NCBI GenBank assembly: GCA_902622245.1
Contig: CACNPC010000001.1
Coordinates: forward strand, 269,425-333,424
Direction of reading: 5' to 3'
DNA: 64,000 nt
Source of the DNA: an uncultured Pelagibacteraceae bacterium
Lineage (GTDB): Bacteria; Pseudomonadota; Alphaproteobacteria; Pelagibacterales; Pelagibacteraceae
Shown here: piece after piece, positions 8,580-16,827 of the stretch
Layout of the letters: each line of letters begins with the position of its first letter
Position numbering within the stretch: position 1 is the first letter of the stretch
The notes under the pieces: generated by a model
The model's input: the letters and a program-made list of their open reading frames with translations, nothing else
What the model was told of the DNA's origin: nothing
Database searches by the model: none
Made by a program: the position numbers and the translations under genes

Positions 8580-10535
8580 TTGAAAAATATAGAAAAAAAT
8601 TTATCAAATGCTATTCGTTTTTTATCAATGGATGCGGTTCAAAATGCTAATTCTGGTCACCCAGGTATGCCAATGGGAATGGCTGATGTTGCAACAATTT
8701 TATTTAAATATTTTCTAAAATTTAATCCAAAAAACCCAAACTGGCTTAATAGAGACAGATTTATTTTATCAGCTGGACATGGATCAATGTTACTTTACTC
8801 GCTTTTGTACTTGACTGGGTATAAAAGTGTATCACTTAACGACATCAAGAAATTTAGACAACTAAATTCAATTTGTGCTGGGCACCCAGAGTATCACCCA
8901 AACTCAGGTATTGAAACAACAACTGGTCCTTTAGGTCAAGGAATTGCAAATTCTGTAGGTTTTGCAATTGCAGAAGAAATTTTAAAAAAAAAATTAGGTA
9001 AAAATTTAATTAATCACAAAACCTATGTCTTGGCTGGTGATGGGTGCCTTATGGAAGGAATAAGTCATGAAGCAATGAGTTTAGCCGGTCACCTTAGGCT
9101 TAATAATCTTATAATGCTTTTTGATAATAATTCTATTTCAATAGATGGTCCCACTAGTTTGGCAGTCTCAGATGACTATAAAAACAGATTTAAAAGCTAT
9201 GGATGGAATTATATTTTGATCAATGGTCACAATTACAGAGAAATTTATAATGCTTTAAAAAAAGCGCAAACATCAAAAAAACCGACTGTGATTTCGTGTA
9301 AAACAAAAATAGGATTTGGATCTCCAAATAAAGGTGGAAAGGCCTCTTCTCATGGAAGTCCTCTTGGAATAGATGAAATTAATTTAGTTAGAAAAAAATT
9401 AGATTGGGATTATAAACCATTTAAAATACCTCAAAGAGTCTTAATTGATTGGAGAAAAATTGGAAAAAAAGGTGTCAAAAAAGAAAAAATATGGAATAAA
9501 ACTTTTAGCAAACACAAACAAAAATTTAAGAGTATTATAAAAAATAAATTCTCGAGTTCAATTATAAAACAAAAAAAAAATGCAATAAGAAATTTTAAGA
9601 CTATAGCTACAAGAAAATCCTCAGAAGAGTTTTTATCAGCTATATTAAAAGAGAGAAATACTTTGATTGGTGGCTCTGCTGATTTAGCGGGATCAAACAA
9701 TACAAAAACTAAGTTACATAAAATTATTAATTCAAGTAACTTTGGTGGTAATTATATTCACTATGGTGTTAGGGAACACGCAATGAGTGGAATAATGAAT
9801 GGATTAGCTCTTCATAGTAATTTTATTCCTTATGGAGGTACTTTTTTAATATTTTCAGACTATTGCAAACCTTCAATAAGACTTTCTGCTATAATGAAAC
9901 AGAAGGTAATTTATATAATGACACATGACTCAATAGGACTTGGAGAAGATGGACCTACGCATCAACCAGTAGAGCAACTTGCTGCTTTAAGATCTATTCC
10001 AAATTTAAATGTTTTAAGGCCAGCAGATCAAACTGAAACAATTGAATGCTGGGATATTGCTTTAAACAGCAACAAAACACCTAGCATATTAGCTTTAACT
10101 AGACAAAACTTAAAACCCATAAGAAAGAGTTTTAGCAAAAAAAATCAATGCTCTATGGGAGCTTACGAAGTTTTAAGGACTGGAAAAAATATAAATTTAA
10201 CTATTTTAGCCTCAGGATCAGAGGTTAATCTTGCAATTGAGACTAGTCATAAATTGGCCAAACAAAAAATTTATTCAAAAGTAATATCAATGCCTTGCCA
10301 AGAAATTTTTGACAAACAAAACAAGAGCTATAAAGATAAAATTTTAAAAGAAAGCAAAAACACTTTTTCAATTGAGGCAGGATCAAATATGTCTTGGGAA
10401 AAATATATTGAAAAGGGCTTGTCTTTTTCAATAGAAGACTTTGGTAAAAGTGCTCCTTATAAAAAAGTATACGATCATTTTGGTTTAAGTAGTGAAAAAA
10501 TTAGTAAAAAAATTAAATTTTATTTAAAGAAATGA
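8580..10535 (+). CDS. tkt: Transketolase
   Basis: This 651-residue thiamine-diphosphate enzyme has SGHPGMPMGMAD near residues 25-36 and TGPLGQGIANSVG at about 115-127. The cofactor motif GDGCLMEG begins at residue 153, paired with DNNS. The middle domain carries GVREHAM and GLGEDGPTHQPVEQL. It moves two-carbon units between sugar phosphates in the pentose phosphate pathway. The start is a TTG, and no upstream ATG keeps the frame. It heads a plus-strand operon, is 22-52 bases from the divergent zauP-like gene depending on that gene's start, and overlaps gap by 4 bases (ATGA). Confidence 0.95.
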   Translation: MKNIEKNLSNAIRFLSMDAVQNANSGHPGMPMGMADVATILFKYFLKFNPKNPNWLNRDRFILSAGHGSMLLYSLLYLTGYKSVSLNDIKKFRQLNSICAGHPEYHPNSGIETTTGPLGQGIANSVGFAIAEEILKKKLGKNLINHKTYVLAGDGCLMEGISHEAMSLAGHLRLNNLIMLFDNNSISIDGPTSLAVSDDYKNRFKSYGWNYILINGHNYREIYNALKKAQTSKKPTVISCKTKIGFGSPNKGGKASSHGSPLGIDEINLVRKKLDWDYKPFKIPQRVLIDWRKIGKKGVKKEKIWNKTFSKHKQKFKSIIKNKFSSSIIKQKKNAIRNFKTIATRKSSEEFLSAILKERNTLIGGSADLAGSNNTKTKLHKIINSSNFGGNYIHYGVREHAMSGIMNGLALHSNFIPYGGTFLIFSDYCKPSIRLSAIMKQKVIYIMTHDSIGLGEDGPTHQPVEQLAALRSIPNLNVLRPADQTETIECWDIALNSNKTPSILALTRQNLKPIRKSFSKKNQCSMGAYEVLRTGKNINLTILASGSEVNLAIETSHKLAKQKIYSKVISMPCQEIFDKQNKSYKDKILKESKNTFSIEAGSNMSWEKYIEKGLSFSIEDFGKSAPYKKVYDHFGLSSEKISKKIKFYLKK

Positions 10536-11539
10536 CAATAAAAGTTGGTATTAACGGTATGGGTAGAATTGGCAGAATGATTATGAGGTCAATTTATGAA
10601 AATTATAAAGGTAAAATAATTATCAAACATATTAATAATAGATCGAGCTCTGAAATTTGTGCAAATTTATTAAAATATGATTCAATTCATGGTAATTTTA
10701 GTTCTCTAGTAAAATCTGGAGGAAATTACATAAAAATAAATAAAGAAAAAATATCTTACACGCAACACTCTATGATTAATGACATAAAGTGGAAAAAATA
10801 TGGTGTAGATTATGTTTTTGAGTGCACAGGTAAGTTTAACTCTAAAGATCAATTACTACCACATATAGAAAATGGGGTAAAAAAAGTTATTGTATCGGCT
10901 CCATGTAAAATGGCAGATAAAACTATAGTTTTTGGCGTTAATCATAAGAAGATCAACAAGAATGATAGGATTATTTCAGCAGCTTCTTGCACAACAAATT
11001 GCTTAGCTCCTGTTGCAGACGTAATTAATAAAAATTTTATAATTCTTAATGGTTTTATGACAACCATACATGCTTTTACAAGCGATCAAAGAATATTAGA
11101 TAATTCTCACAAAGATCCAAGAAGAGCGAGATCTGCAAGTCAATCAATTGTACCCACATCTACTGGTGCATCAAAAGCTATTGGTGAGATTATACCATCA
11201 TTAAAAGGCAAATTAGAGGGGATAGCAATGAGAGTGCCAACACCAAATGTTTCATTAATAGAATTTATATTCAATGTAAAAAAAAATATTACCTTAAAAA
11301 AATTAAATAACTCTTTATTTTCAGCTTCTAAAACAAAACTTAAAAATATTCTAAATGTTACAGATGAGAAGCTAGTCTCAGTTGATTTTAATCACAACAG
11401 TGCGTCTGCAATCATAGACTCTTCACTTACTAATGTAGTTGGTAATAAAATGGGTAAAATTTCAGCTTGGTATGATAATGAGTGGGGTTTCTCGAATAGA
11501 ATGTGTGATATTGCTATTTATGCAAGCAAGATCAAGTAA
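10532..11539 (+). CDS. gap: Glyceraldehyde-3-phosphate dehydrogenase
   Basis: This 335-residue enzyme has GINGMGRIGRM at the N-terminus, the catalytic Cys153 in SAASCTTNCLAP and the C-terminal signature WYDNEWGFSNRM. It interconverts glyceraldehyde-3-phosphate and 1,3-bisphosphoglycerate. After the second beta strand the cofactor loop reads HINNRSS, with Asn and Arg where NAD-specific forms have Asp-Leu. This hints at NADP acceptance. It overlaps transketolase by 4 bases and pgk by one base (TAATG), so expression is tightly coupled. Confidence 0.95.
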   Translation: MTIKVGINGMGRIGRMIMRSIYENYKGKIIIKHINNRSSSEICANLLKYDSIHGNFSSLVKSGGNYIKINKEKISYTQHSMINDIKWKKYGVDYVFECTGKFNSKDQLLPHIENGVKKVIVSAPCKMADKTIVFGVNHKKINKNDRIISAASCTTNCLAPVADVINKNFIILNGFMTTIHAFTSDQRILDNSHKDPRRARSASQSIVPTSTGASKAIGEIIPSLKGKLEGIAMRVPTPNVSLIEFIFNVKKNITLKKLNNSLFSASKTKLKNILNVTDEKLVSVDFNHNSASAIIDSSLTNVVGNKMGKISAWYDNEWGFSNRMCDIAIYASKIK

Positions 11540-12711
11540 TGAAATCAATTGAAAATTTAGGAAATATTGAAAATAGAAGTGTAATTTTAAGACTCGATTT
11601 AAATGTTCCAATAAAAAATGGAAAAATAACAGATTCTAACCGGATTGATAAGGTTATGCCTACGCTAGAATTTTTATTAAAAAAAAAAGCAAAGATTATA
11701 ATAATTTCTCATGTTGGAAGACCTAAAGGCAAAATAGTCAATGAACTTTCACTGGAACCAGTATTAATATATTTAAAAGATAAATTAAAAAAAAAAATTT
11801 CACTAGTTAAAGAAAATATTTTTAATTTAGATAAAAAGGATATTTTTAAGAATACAAATGAAAAACTAGCATTAATAGAAAATATTAGATTTTATCCTGA
11901 AGAAGAGTCTAATGATGAAAATTTTTCACAAAAATTAGCCAGTTTGGGGGAAATATATGTTAATGATGCATTTTCATGTTCTCATAGAAACCATGCATCT
12001 GTATCTAAAATAACCAAATACATACCATCTTATAGTGGATTTCAAATTAACTCAGAAGTAGATGCTCTCAATAAAATAACATCAGAAATAACAAAACCTG
12101 TAACATGTATAATCGGAGGTTCTAAAATTTCTTCGAAAATTAATATAATTAAAAATCTAATACCAAGATTTAATAATATTATAATTGTTGGAGCTATGGC
12201 AAATAATATATTTAAATTTCAGGGTCTAAACATTGGTAACTCTATTTATGAGAAAGGCATTGGTAATATAATTCAAGAAATTTTTTTATATGCTGAAAAA
12301 AATAATTGTAAAATCTACTTTCCAAAAGATGCTAAGACTGGAAAAAAATTAAACGATACATCTGTTGAAAAAGATTTAAGAGATATCGAAAACGATGACA
12401 TTATTCTAGACGTAGGATCAAAAACTTTAGTAGAAATAAAAAAAATTATTGATGTCTCTTCAACTATACTATGGAATGGGCCGCTAGGTTACTTCGAGAA
12501 TCAGCATTTTTCACAAGGAAGCTATGAAGTAGCAAAATATATTGCAAGTAAAGGTGAAAAAATTTTTTCTGTAGTTGGGGGTGGTGATACAGTGGCAGTA
12601 ATTAATTCACTAAAGATAAACAAAAAATTTAATTTTGTTTCAACTGCAGGTGGAGCTTTTCTAGAATATCTTGAAGGTAAAGATCTGCCTGGTATAAAAG
12701 CATTAAACTAA
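11539..12711 (+). CDS. pgk: Phosphoglycerate kinase
   Basis: This 390-residue kinase has the N-lobe motifs LRLDLNVPIKNGKI and SHVGRPKG, and a substrate loop with NDAFSCSHRNHAS. The nucleotide-side motifs are NGPLGYFE and VVGGGDT. It transfers phosphate between 1,3-bisphosphoglycerate and ADP, and follows gap both in the gene order and in the pathway. Its stop abuts the aldolase ATG with no gap. Confidence 0.95.
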   Translation: MKSIENLGNIENRSVILRLDLNVPIKNGKITDSNRIDKVMPTLEFLLKKKAKIIIISHVGRPKGKIVNELSLEPVLIYLKDKLKKKISLVKENIFNLDKKDIFKNTNEKLALIENIRFYPEEESNDENFSQKLASLGEIYVNDAFSCSHRNHASVSKITKYIPSYSGFQINSEVDALNKITSEITKPVTCIIGGSKISSKINIIKNLIPRFNNIIIVGAMANNIFKFQGLNIGNSIYEKGIGNIIQEIFLYAEKNNCKIYFPKDAKTGKKLNDTSVEKDLRDIENDDIILDVGSKTLVEIKKIIDVSSTILWNGPLGYFENQHFSQGSYEVAKYIASKGEKIFSVVGGGDTVAVINSLKINKKFNFVSTAGGAFLEYLEGKDLPGIKALN

Positions 12712-13725
12712 ATGTCTGAACTACGCAAAATTGCTCTACAAATATTATCAAAAGGCAAAGGTATTCTAGCAGCTGATGAAAGCACAGCTACAATGACAAA
12801 AAGATTAAATTCAGTTAACATAAAATCTAACGAAACTAATAGATTAATTTTTAGAGAAATTTTATTTTCATCTTCATCAGTGAAAGAATGTATAGGTGGA
12901 GTTATACTTTACGATGAAACGTTGAGACAAAAAACTTCATCAGGAAAAACTATACCAGACCTAATTAACTCGAGTGGATCTTTAGCAGGAATAAAAGTTG
13001 ATACTGGAGCAAAAGTTTTAGCAGGTTCTAAAGAAGAAAAAGTTACAGAAGGTTTAGATGGTTTAAGAGAAAGACTAAAAGATTATTATAATCTTGGTGC
13101 AAGATTTACAAAATGGAGAGGAGTCTTTTCAATTTCAGATAAATATCCAAGCAATCTGTCAATTTCTGTGAATGCTCACGCCTTAGCTAGATACGCTGCA
13201 TTAGTTCAAGAAGCTGGTATGGTACCTATTATTGAGCCAGAAGTTTTAATGGATGGAGGACATTCTGCTGAAGTTTGTTTAAAAAAAACGTCAGAAGTAA
13301 TTAAAAGATGCTACGAAGAATTAGAATTAAATAAAGTAGATTTAAAAGGGACAATTTTAAAGCCAAACATGATCCTGCCTGGTAGTAAATCAGATAATAA
13401 AATTTCAAATGAAGAAACTGCTGAGCTTACTTTAAGATGTTTGAAAGATAGTGTGCCATCAGAAGTGCCTGGAATAGCTTTTCTTTCTGGTGGTCAAACT
13501 GAAATAGAGGCAACAGCCAATCTTAATCAAATAAATATTAAAAATGATACAAATTTTATAATTACTTATTCCTATGGAAGAGCTCTACAACAAAGCGCCT
13601 TAGAATTTTGGTCTAAGGATATTAGTAATAAAGTTGGAACCCAAAAGATATTTGATCATAGAGCTAAAATGTGCACTCTTGCTGCTCAAGGGAAATGGTC
13701 TAAAAATCTTGAAAATCCTAAATAA
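12712..13725 (+). CDS. Fructose-bisphosphate aldolase, class I
   Basis: This 337-residue class I aldolase has KGKGILAADEST at residues 14-25, acidic EPEVLMDGGH at 175-184 and the Schiff-base Lys217 in GTILKPNM. There are no class II zinc motifs. It condenses dihydroxyacetone phosphate with glyceraldehyde-3-phosphate, or cleaves fructose-1,6-bisphosphate. Together with transketolase, gap and pgk it makes a compact triose-to-hexose unit suited to gluconeogenesis as well as glycolysis. No phosphofructokinase is in the window. Confidence 0.93.
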   Translation: MSELRKIALQILSKGKGILAADESTATMTKRLNSVNIKSNETNRLIFREILFSSSSVKECIGGVILYDETLRQKTSSGKTIPDLINSSGSLAGIKVDTGAKVLAGSKEEKVTEGLDGLRERLKDYYNLGARFTKWRGVFSISDKYPSNLSISVNAHALARYAALVQEAGMVPIIEPEVLMDGGHSAEVCLKKTSEVIKRCYEELELNKVDLKGTILKPNMILPGSKSDNKISNEETAELTLRCLKDSVPSEVPGIAFLSGGQTEIEATANLNQINIKNDTNFIITYSYGRALQQSALEFWSKDISNKVGTQKIFDHRAKMCTLAAQGKWSKNLENPK

Positions 13726-14326
13726 AAAATTTGTATATCTAATTTCGCCAAATAAAATTAAGCACAATTCTTTTTTTGTTAATTTAAACTTAATTTTAAA
13801 AACTAATAAAGTAAGTTTTTTTCAACTAAGACTAAAAAATGAAAATTTAGAAAAAAAAATCTTAATTGCAAAAAAGATAAAAAAAATTTGTAAAAAAAAC
13901 AAGGTTAAATTTATAATAAATGATGATCCATATATAGCTTTGAAAGTTAATGCTGATGGCTGTCATTTAGGTCAGAAAGATATGAATATAAAAAAAGCAA
14001 AAAAAATTTTGAAGAATAAATATATAGGCATCACATGTCATAATTCATTAAGACTAGCAAAAATTGCATCTTTAAATGGTGCTAATTATGTTGCTGTTGG
14101 GGCCTTTTACAAAACAAAAACAAAAAAAGTGATACATAAGGCTAATATTAAAGTCCTAAAAAAAATTAAAAAGTCTGTAAATTTACCAGTTGTGGCTATT
14201 GGAGGGATAAATGAAAAAAATTATAAAAATCTATTATTGAATAAAGCTGATTTTTTAGCTATCTCAAGCTACATTTGGAATAATAAAAAATTTAAACCAA
14301 TCCAAGCTATTGAAATTTTAAAATGA
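13709..14326 (+). CDS. thiE: Thiamine-phosphate synthase (ThiE/TenI family)
   Basis: This is a TIM-barrel protein of the thiamine-phosphate synthase family. It shows FQLRLKN, FIINDDPYIALKVNADGCH followed by LGQKDM, GITCHNS and VAIGGINEKN. It would join HMP-diphosphate to thiazole phosphate. The long open frame begins at 13634, but that overlaps the aldolase by 92 bases. A TTG at 13709 gives 205 residues and a normal N-terminus (LISP on the first strand). The phosphate loop reads GAFYKTKTK rather than the usual GPVFPTxTK, so a TenI-like variant cannot be excluded. It is very Lys-rich and divergent. Confidence 0.75.
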   Translation: MKILNKKFVYLISPNKIKHNSFFVNLNLILKTNKVSFFQLRLKNENLEKKILIAKKIKKICKKNKVKFIINDDPYIALKVNADGCHLGQKDMNIKKAKKILKNKYIGITCHNSLRLAKIASLNGANYVAVGAFYKTKTKKVIHKANIKVLKKIKKSVNLPVVAIGGINEKNYKNLLLNKADFLAISSYIWNNKKFKPIQAIEILK

Positions 14327-14883
14327 AAATCAACGCCACAGAAATTAGAGTAGGTATGATTATAGAGCATAAAGATGATTTATGGGAAATTCTGAAAACA
14401 AATCATGTTAAACCTGGTAAGGGTGGAGCATTCGCTCAAGTTGAGATGAAAAGTTTGAATAAAAATACCAAGTTAAATGAAAGATTTCGATCTAGCGAAA
14501 CAATAGAGAAAGCCTCATTAGAGGAATTAAAATATAATTTTTTATACAAAGACGAAAATGATTTTTACTTTATGAATCCTGAAACTTTTGATCAGATTAA
14601 TTTAAATAAAAGTATTGTGGGAGAAAAAGGTAAGCTTCTTTCTGAAAACTTAGAAGTAAGTATAAATTTCCATAATGAAAAACCCTTAAATATAAATCTA
14701 CCTAATCAAATCATTTGTAAAATTGAGACAACAGATGCTGCTATTAAAGGGCAAACAGTTTCTTCTTCTTATAAACCTGCAACCCTCGAAAATGGTTTAA
14801 ATATACAAGTACCTCCGTTTATTGAAAGTGGAGATACTGTGATAATAGATACTAGAACAATGGAGTATATAAAAAAAGTTTAA
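14323..14883 (+). CDS. efp: Translation elongation factor P
   Basis: This 186-residue EF-P has the KOW-like N-domain with HVKPGKGGAFAQ, putting the modifiable Lys at residue 33, followed by two OB folds. The C-terminus has GLNIQVPPFIESGDTVIIDT, close to the family consensus. EF-P relieves ribosome stalling at proline runs. It overlaps thiE by 4 bases. Neither an EpmA-like nor an EpmB-like modification enzyme is in the window. Confidence 0.95.
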   Translation: MKINATEIRVGMIIEHKDDLWEILKTNHVKPGKGGAFAQVEMKSLNKNTKLNERFRSSETIEKASLEELKYNFLYKDENDFYFMNPETFDQINLNKSIVGEKGKLLSENLEVSINFHNEKPLNINLPNQIICKIETTDAAIKGQTVSSSYKPATLENGLNIQVPPFIESGDTVIIDTRTMEYIKKV

Positions 14884-14884
14884 A

Positions 14885-15628
14885 ATGAATTCAATCTCAC
14901 CAAATTTAAATTTAATGATAAAGGCTTCTGAAAAAGCATCAAAAATCATTATAAGAGATTTTGGGGAGTTAGAAAATTTGCAGGTATCAAAAAAAGGACC
15001 AAAAGATTTTGTAACAAAAACTGATAAAAGAGTGGAAAATATACTGATTGAAGAATTATCAAAAACAAAAAAAAATTATTCATTTATTACTGAAGAGACT
15101 GGAAAAATAGTCAATAAAAATAAAAATACTTTTTGGGTAATTGACCCAATTGATGGAACTACCAATTTTTTACATGGTGTACCTCATTTTGCAATATCAA
15201 TAGCTTTGCTAAAAGATGATGACATAATAAGCGGCTTAATTGTTGATCCAATAAAAAATGAAATATTTTACGCTGAAAAGAATAGTGGCTCTTTTTTTAA
15301 TAACTGCAGAATAAGAGTCTCAAAAAAGTCAAATATCGATGAATGTTTATTTGCTTCAAATAATGACGGTATTAAATCCATTCATCCCAAATTAAACTTA
15401 AGAAATACAGGGTGCGCTGCTTTAGATTTGGCTTATGTTGGTTGTGGAAGACTAGATGGATATTTTCATAATAAAATAAATTTATGGGATATTGCTGCTG
15501 GAAAAATAATAATTGAAGAGGCTGGAGGTAAAGTCAATGAAATTGATTACTCAAGAAAAAAAATTGACGTAAGAGCTGCGAATCCAAATATTTATGATAA
15601 AATGCTAAACAAATTAGACAACTTTTGA
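14885..15628 (+). CDS. suhB: Inositol monophosphatase family protein (SuhB-like)
   Basis: This 247-residue enzyme has the metal-site motifs FITEETG (Glu70), WVIDPIDGTTNFLHG (Asp87, Asp90) and NLWDIAAG near the C-terminus. Family members hydrolyse inositol-1-phosphate and related sugar phosphates. SuhB also takes part in rRNA transcription and antitermination in some bacteria. The gene sits between efp and rpmE with 1- and 36-base gaps, a translation-related setting. Confidence 0.88.
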   Translation: MNSISPNLNLMIKASEKASKIIIRDFGELENLQVSKKGPKDFVTKTDKRVENILIEELSKTKKNYSFITEETGKIVNKNKNTFWVIDPIDGTTNFLHGVPHFAISIALLKDDDIISGLIVDPIKNEIFYAEKNSGSFFNNCRIRVSKKSNIDECLFASNNDGIKSIHPKLNLRNTGCAALDLAYVGCGRLDGYFHNKINLWDIAAGKIIIEEAGGKVNEIDYSRKKIDVRAANPNIYDKMLNKLDNF

Positions 15629-15664
15629 ATTGTTTTTAAAATAATTTTTGTTATAAGGCTGGCC

Positions 15665-15895
15665 ATGAAAAAAAATATTCATCCAAAATACCATAAAATA
15701 AAGGTGGAGATGACAGATGGAACACATTTTGAGACTATGTCAACTTGGGGTTCTGAGAATGAAGTTTTAAAACTTGAGATAGACCCTAAATCTCATTCTG
15801 CTTGGACTGGTGGAAAACAAAAAATTTTGGATAAAGGAAGAATAAGTAAATTTAATAAAAAATTTCAAAATTTTAGAACTGATAATAATAAATAA
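15665..15895 (+). CDS. rpmE: 50S ribosomal protein L31
   Basis: This 76-residue L31 has [15 protein letters not shown] and STWGSE, with SHSAWTGG in the middle. It has no cysteines, so it is the zinc-independent (C-minus) form, which is common in alphaproteobacteria. It is a late-joining protein of the large ribosomal subunit. The stop overlaps the start of the next gene by one base. Confidence 0.92.
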   Translation: MKKNIHPKYHKIKVEMTDGTHFETMSTWGSENEVLKLEIDPKSHSAWTGGKQKILDKGRISKFNKKFQNFRTDNNK

Positions 15896-16470
15896 TGTCT
15901 AAAGCTCCATTAATGCCAATGGCTACAGCAGTATGGCTAGTCGAAAATACTTCTTTGACTTTTAAACAAATTGCAGATTTTTGTAAATTGCATGAAGTTG
16001 AAGTACAAGGAATTGCGGATGGTGAAGTGGCAAAAGGAATTGTAGGTTATAATCCAATTATTTCAGGTCAATTGACACAAGAGGAGATAAAATTGTCATC
16101 ACTAGATGAGGGTAGATCTTTGAATATAATTGACGAAGAAGTTGAAGTAAAAAATTCTCATAATAAAATAAAAAAATATATTCCATTATCAAAAAGACAA
16201 GATAAGCCTGATTCAGCGCTGTGGCTACTTAAAAACCATTCAATTTTAAAAGATTCCCAAATTGCAAAATTAGTTGGTATTACAAAGAATTCAGTTAGCT
16301 CAATTAGAAGTAAAAGTTATTGGAATTATAATAGTTTGAATGCAAAAGATCCTGTGGCAATGGGATTATTCTCCCAGAAAGATTTACTTTCAGCTATTGA
16401 TAGAGCAGAAAGAAGAATTAAAAGAGAAAAGAAAGATAAAGAAAAAATGAATTTATCTAACAAAAATTGA
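15895..16470 (+). CDS. TrcR-like cell cycle transcriptional regulator (DUF1013)
   Basis: This 191-residue protein belongs to the DUF1013 family, recognised by PLMPMATAVWLVENTSLTF, ADFCKLHEVEVQGIADGEV and a second helical repeat LWLLKNHSILKDSQIAKLVG. Both halves look like helix-turn-helix units. Alphaproteobacterial members are annotated as TrcR, a cell-cycle regulator in Caulobacter. The family is essentially confined to alphaproteobacteria, which supports the lineage assignment. Target genes are unknown. Confidence 0.8.
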   Translation: MSKAPLMPMATAVWLVENTSLTFKQIADFCKLHEVEVQGIADGEVAKGIVGYNPIISGQLTQEEIKLSSLDEGRSLNIIDEEVEVKNSHNKIKKYIPLSKRQDKPDSALWLLKNHSILKDSQIAKLVGITKNSVSSIRSKSYWNYNSLNAKDPVAMGLFSQKDLLSAIDRAERRIKREKKDKEKMNLSNKN

Positions 16471-16520
16471 TTTTAAAGATATAGACAAATATTATTTAAA
16501 ATGTTAACAAATCGCACTTT

Positions 16521-16727
16521 TTGGAGGTTGTTATTAAAATAGAAGTAAAAGATAATAATGTAGAACAAGCACTGAGAGTTTTAAAAAGAAAGCTCCAGAG
16601 AGATGGTTTTTTTAAAATAATTAAACTTAAGAATAATTATGAAAAACCTTCTGAAAAAAAGAAAAGAATTCTTCAGGAAAATATTAAAAGAGTTAAAAAA
16701 CTTAACAAGCTCAAAAATAGGATTTAA
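16521..16727 (+). CDS. rpsU: 30S ribosomal protein S21
   Basis: The core VKDNNVEQALRVLKRKLQRDG is a textbook S21, and the Lys/Arg-rich tail is normal. No ATG start exists. A TTG at 16521 opens the frame and gives 68 residues. A strong GGAGG site lies at 16523-16527, inside that reading, and points to initiation a few codons further on. An in-frame ATT at 16533 would give the more typical start MKIEVKDNN. The gene ends 4 bases before the initiator tRNA gene and is probably co-transcribed with it. Confidence 0.9.
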   Translation: MEVVIKIEVKDNNVEQALRVLKRKLQRDGFFKIIKLKNNYEKPSEKKKRILQENIKRVKKLNKLKNRI

Positions 16728-16731
16728 ATAT

Positions 16732-16808
16732 CGCGGGGTGGAGCAGCCTGGTAGCTCGCAAGGCTCATAACCTTGAGGTCGGCGGTTCAAATCCGTCCCC
16801 CGCAACCA
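16732..16808 (+). tRNA. Initiator tRNA-Met (CAT anticodon)
   Basis: This 77-base cloverleaf has its CCA encoded. The anticodon loop reads CTCATAA. The first base C faces A at position 72, the unpaired end that marks bacterial initiator tRNA and allows formylation. The T arm contains GGTTCAAATCC. The anticodon stem is CAAGG/CCTTG, so only two of the three conserved G:C pairs next to the loop are present and the third is A:T. It follows rpsU by 4 bases. Confidence 0.95.
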
Positions 16809-16827
16809 ATTTAGTATAAGTTAGGTT

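Noticed and set aside
16581..16805. Minus-strand open frame across rpsU and the initiator tRNA
   Set aside because: It runs through a tRNA gene and an established ribosomal protein gene. Its Cys/Pro-rich start is only the reverse of the tRNA.
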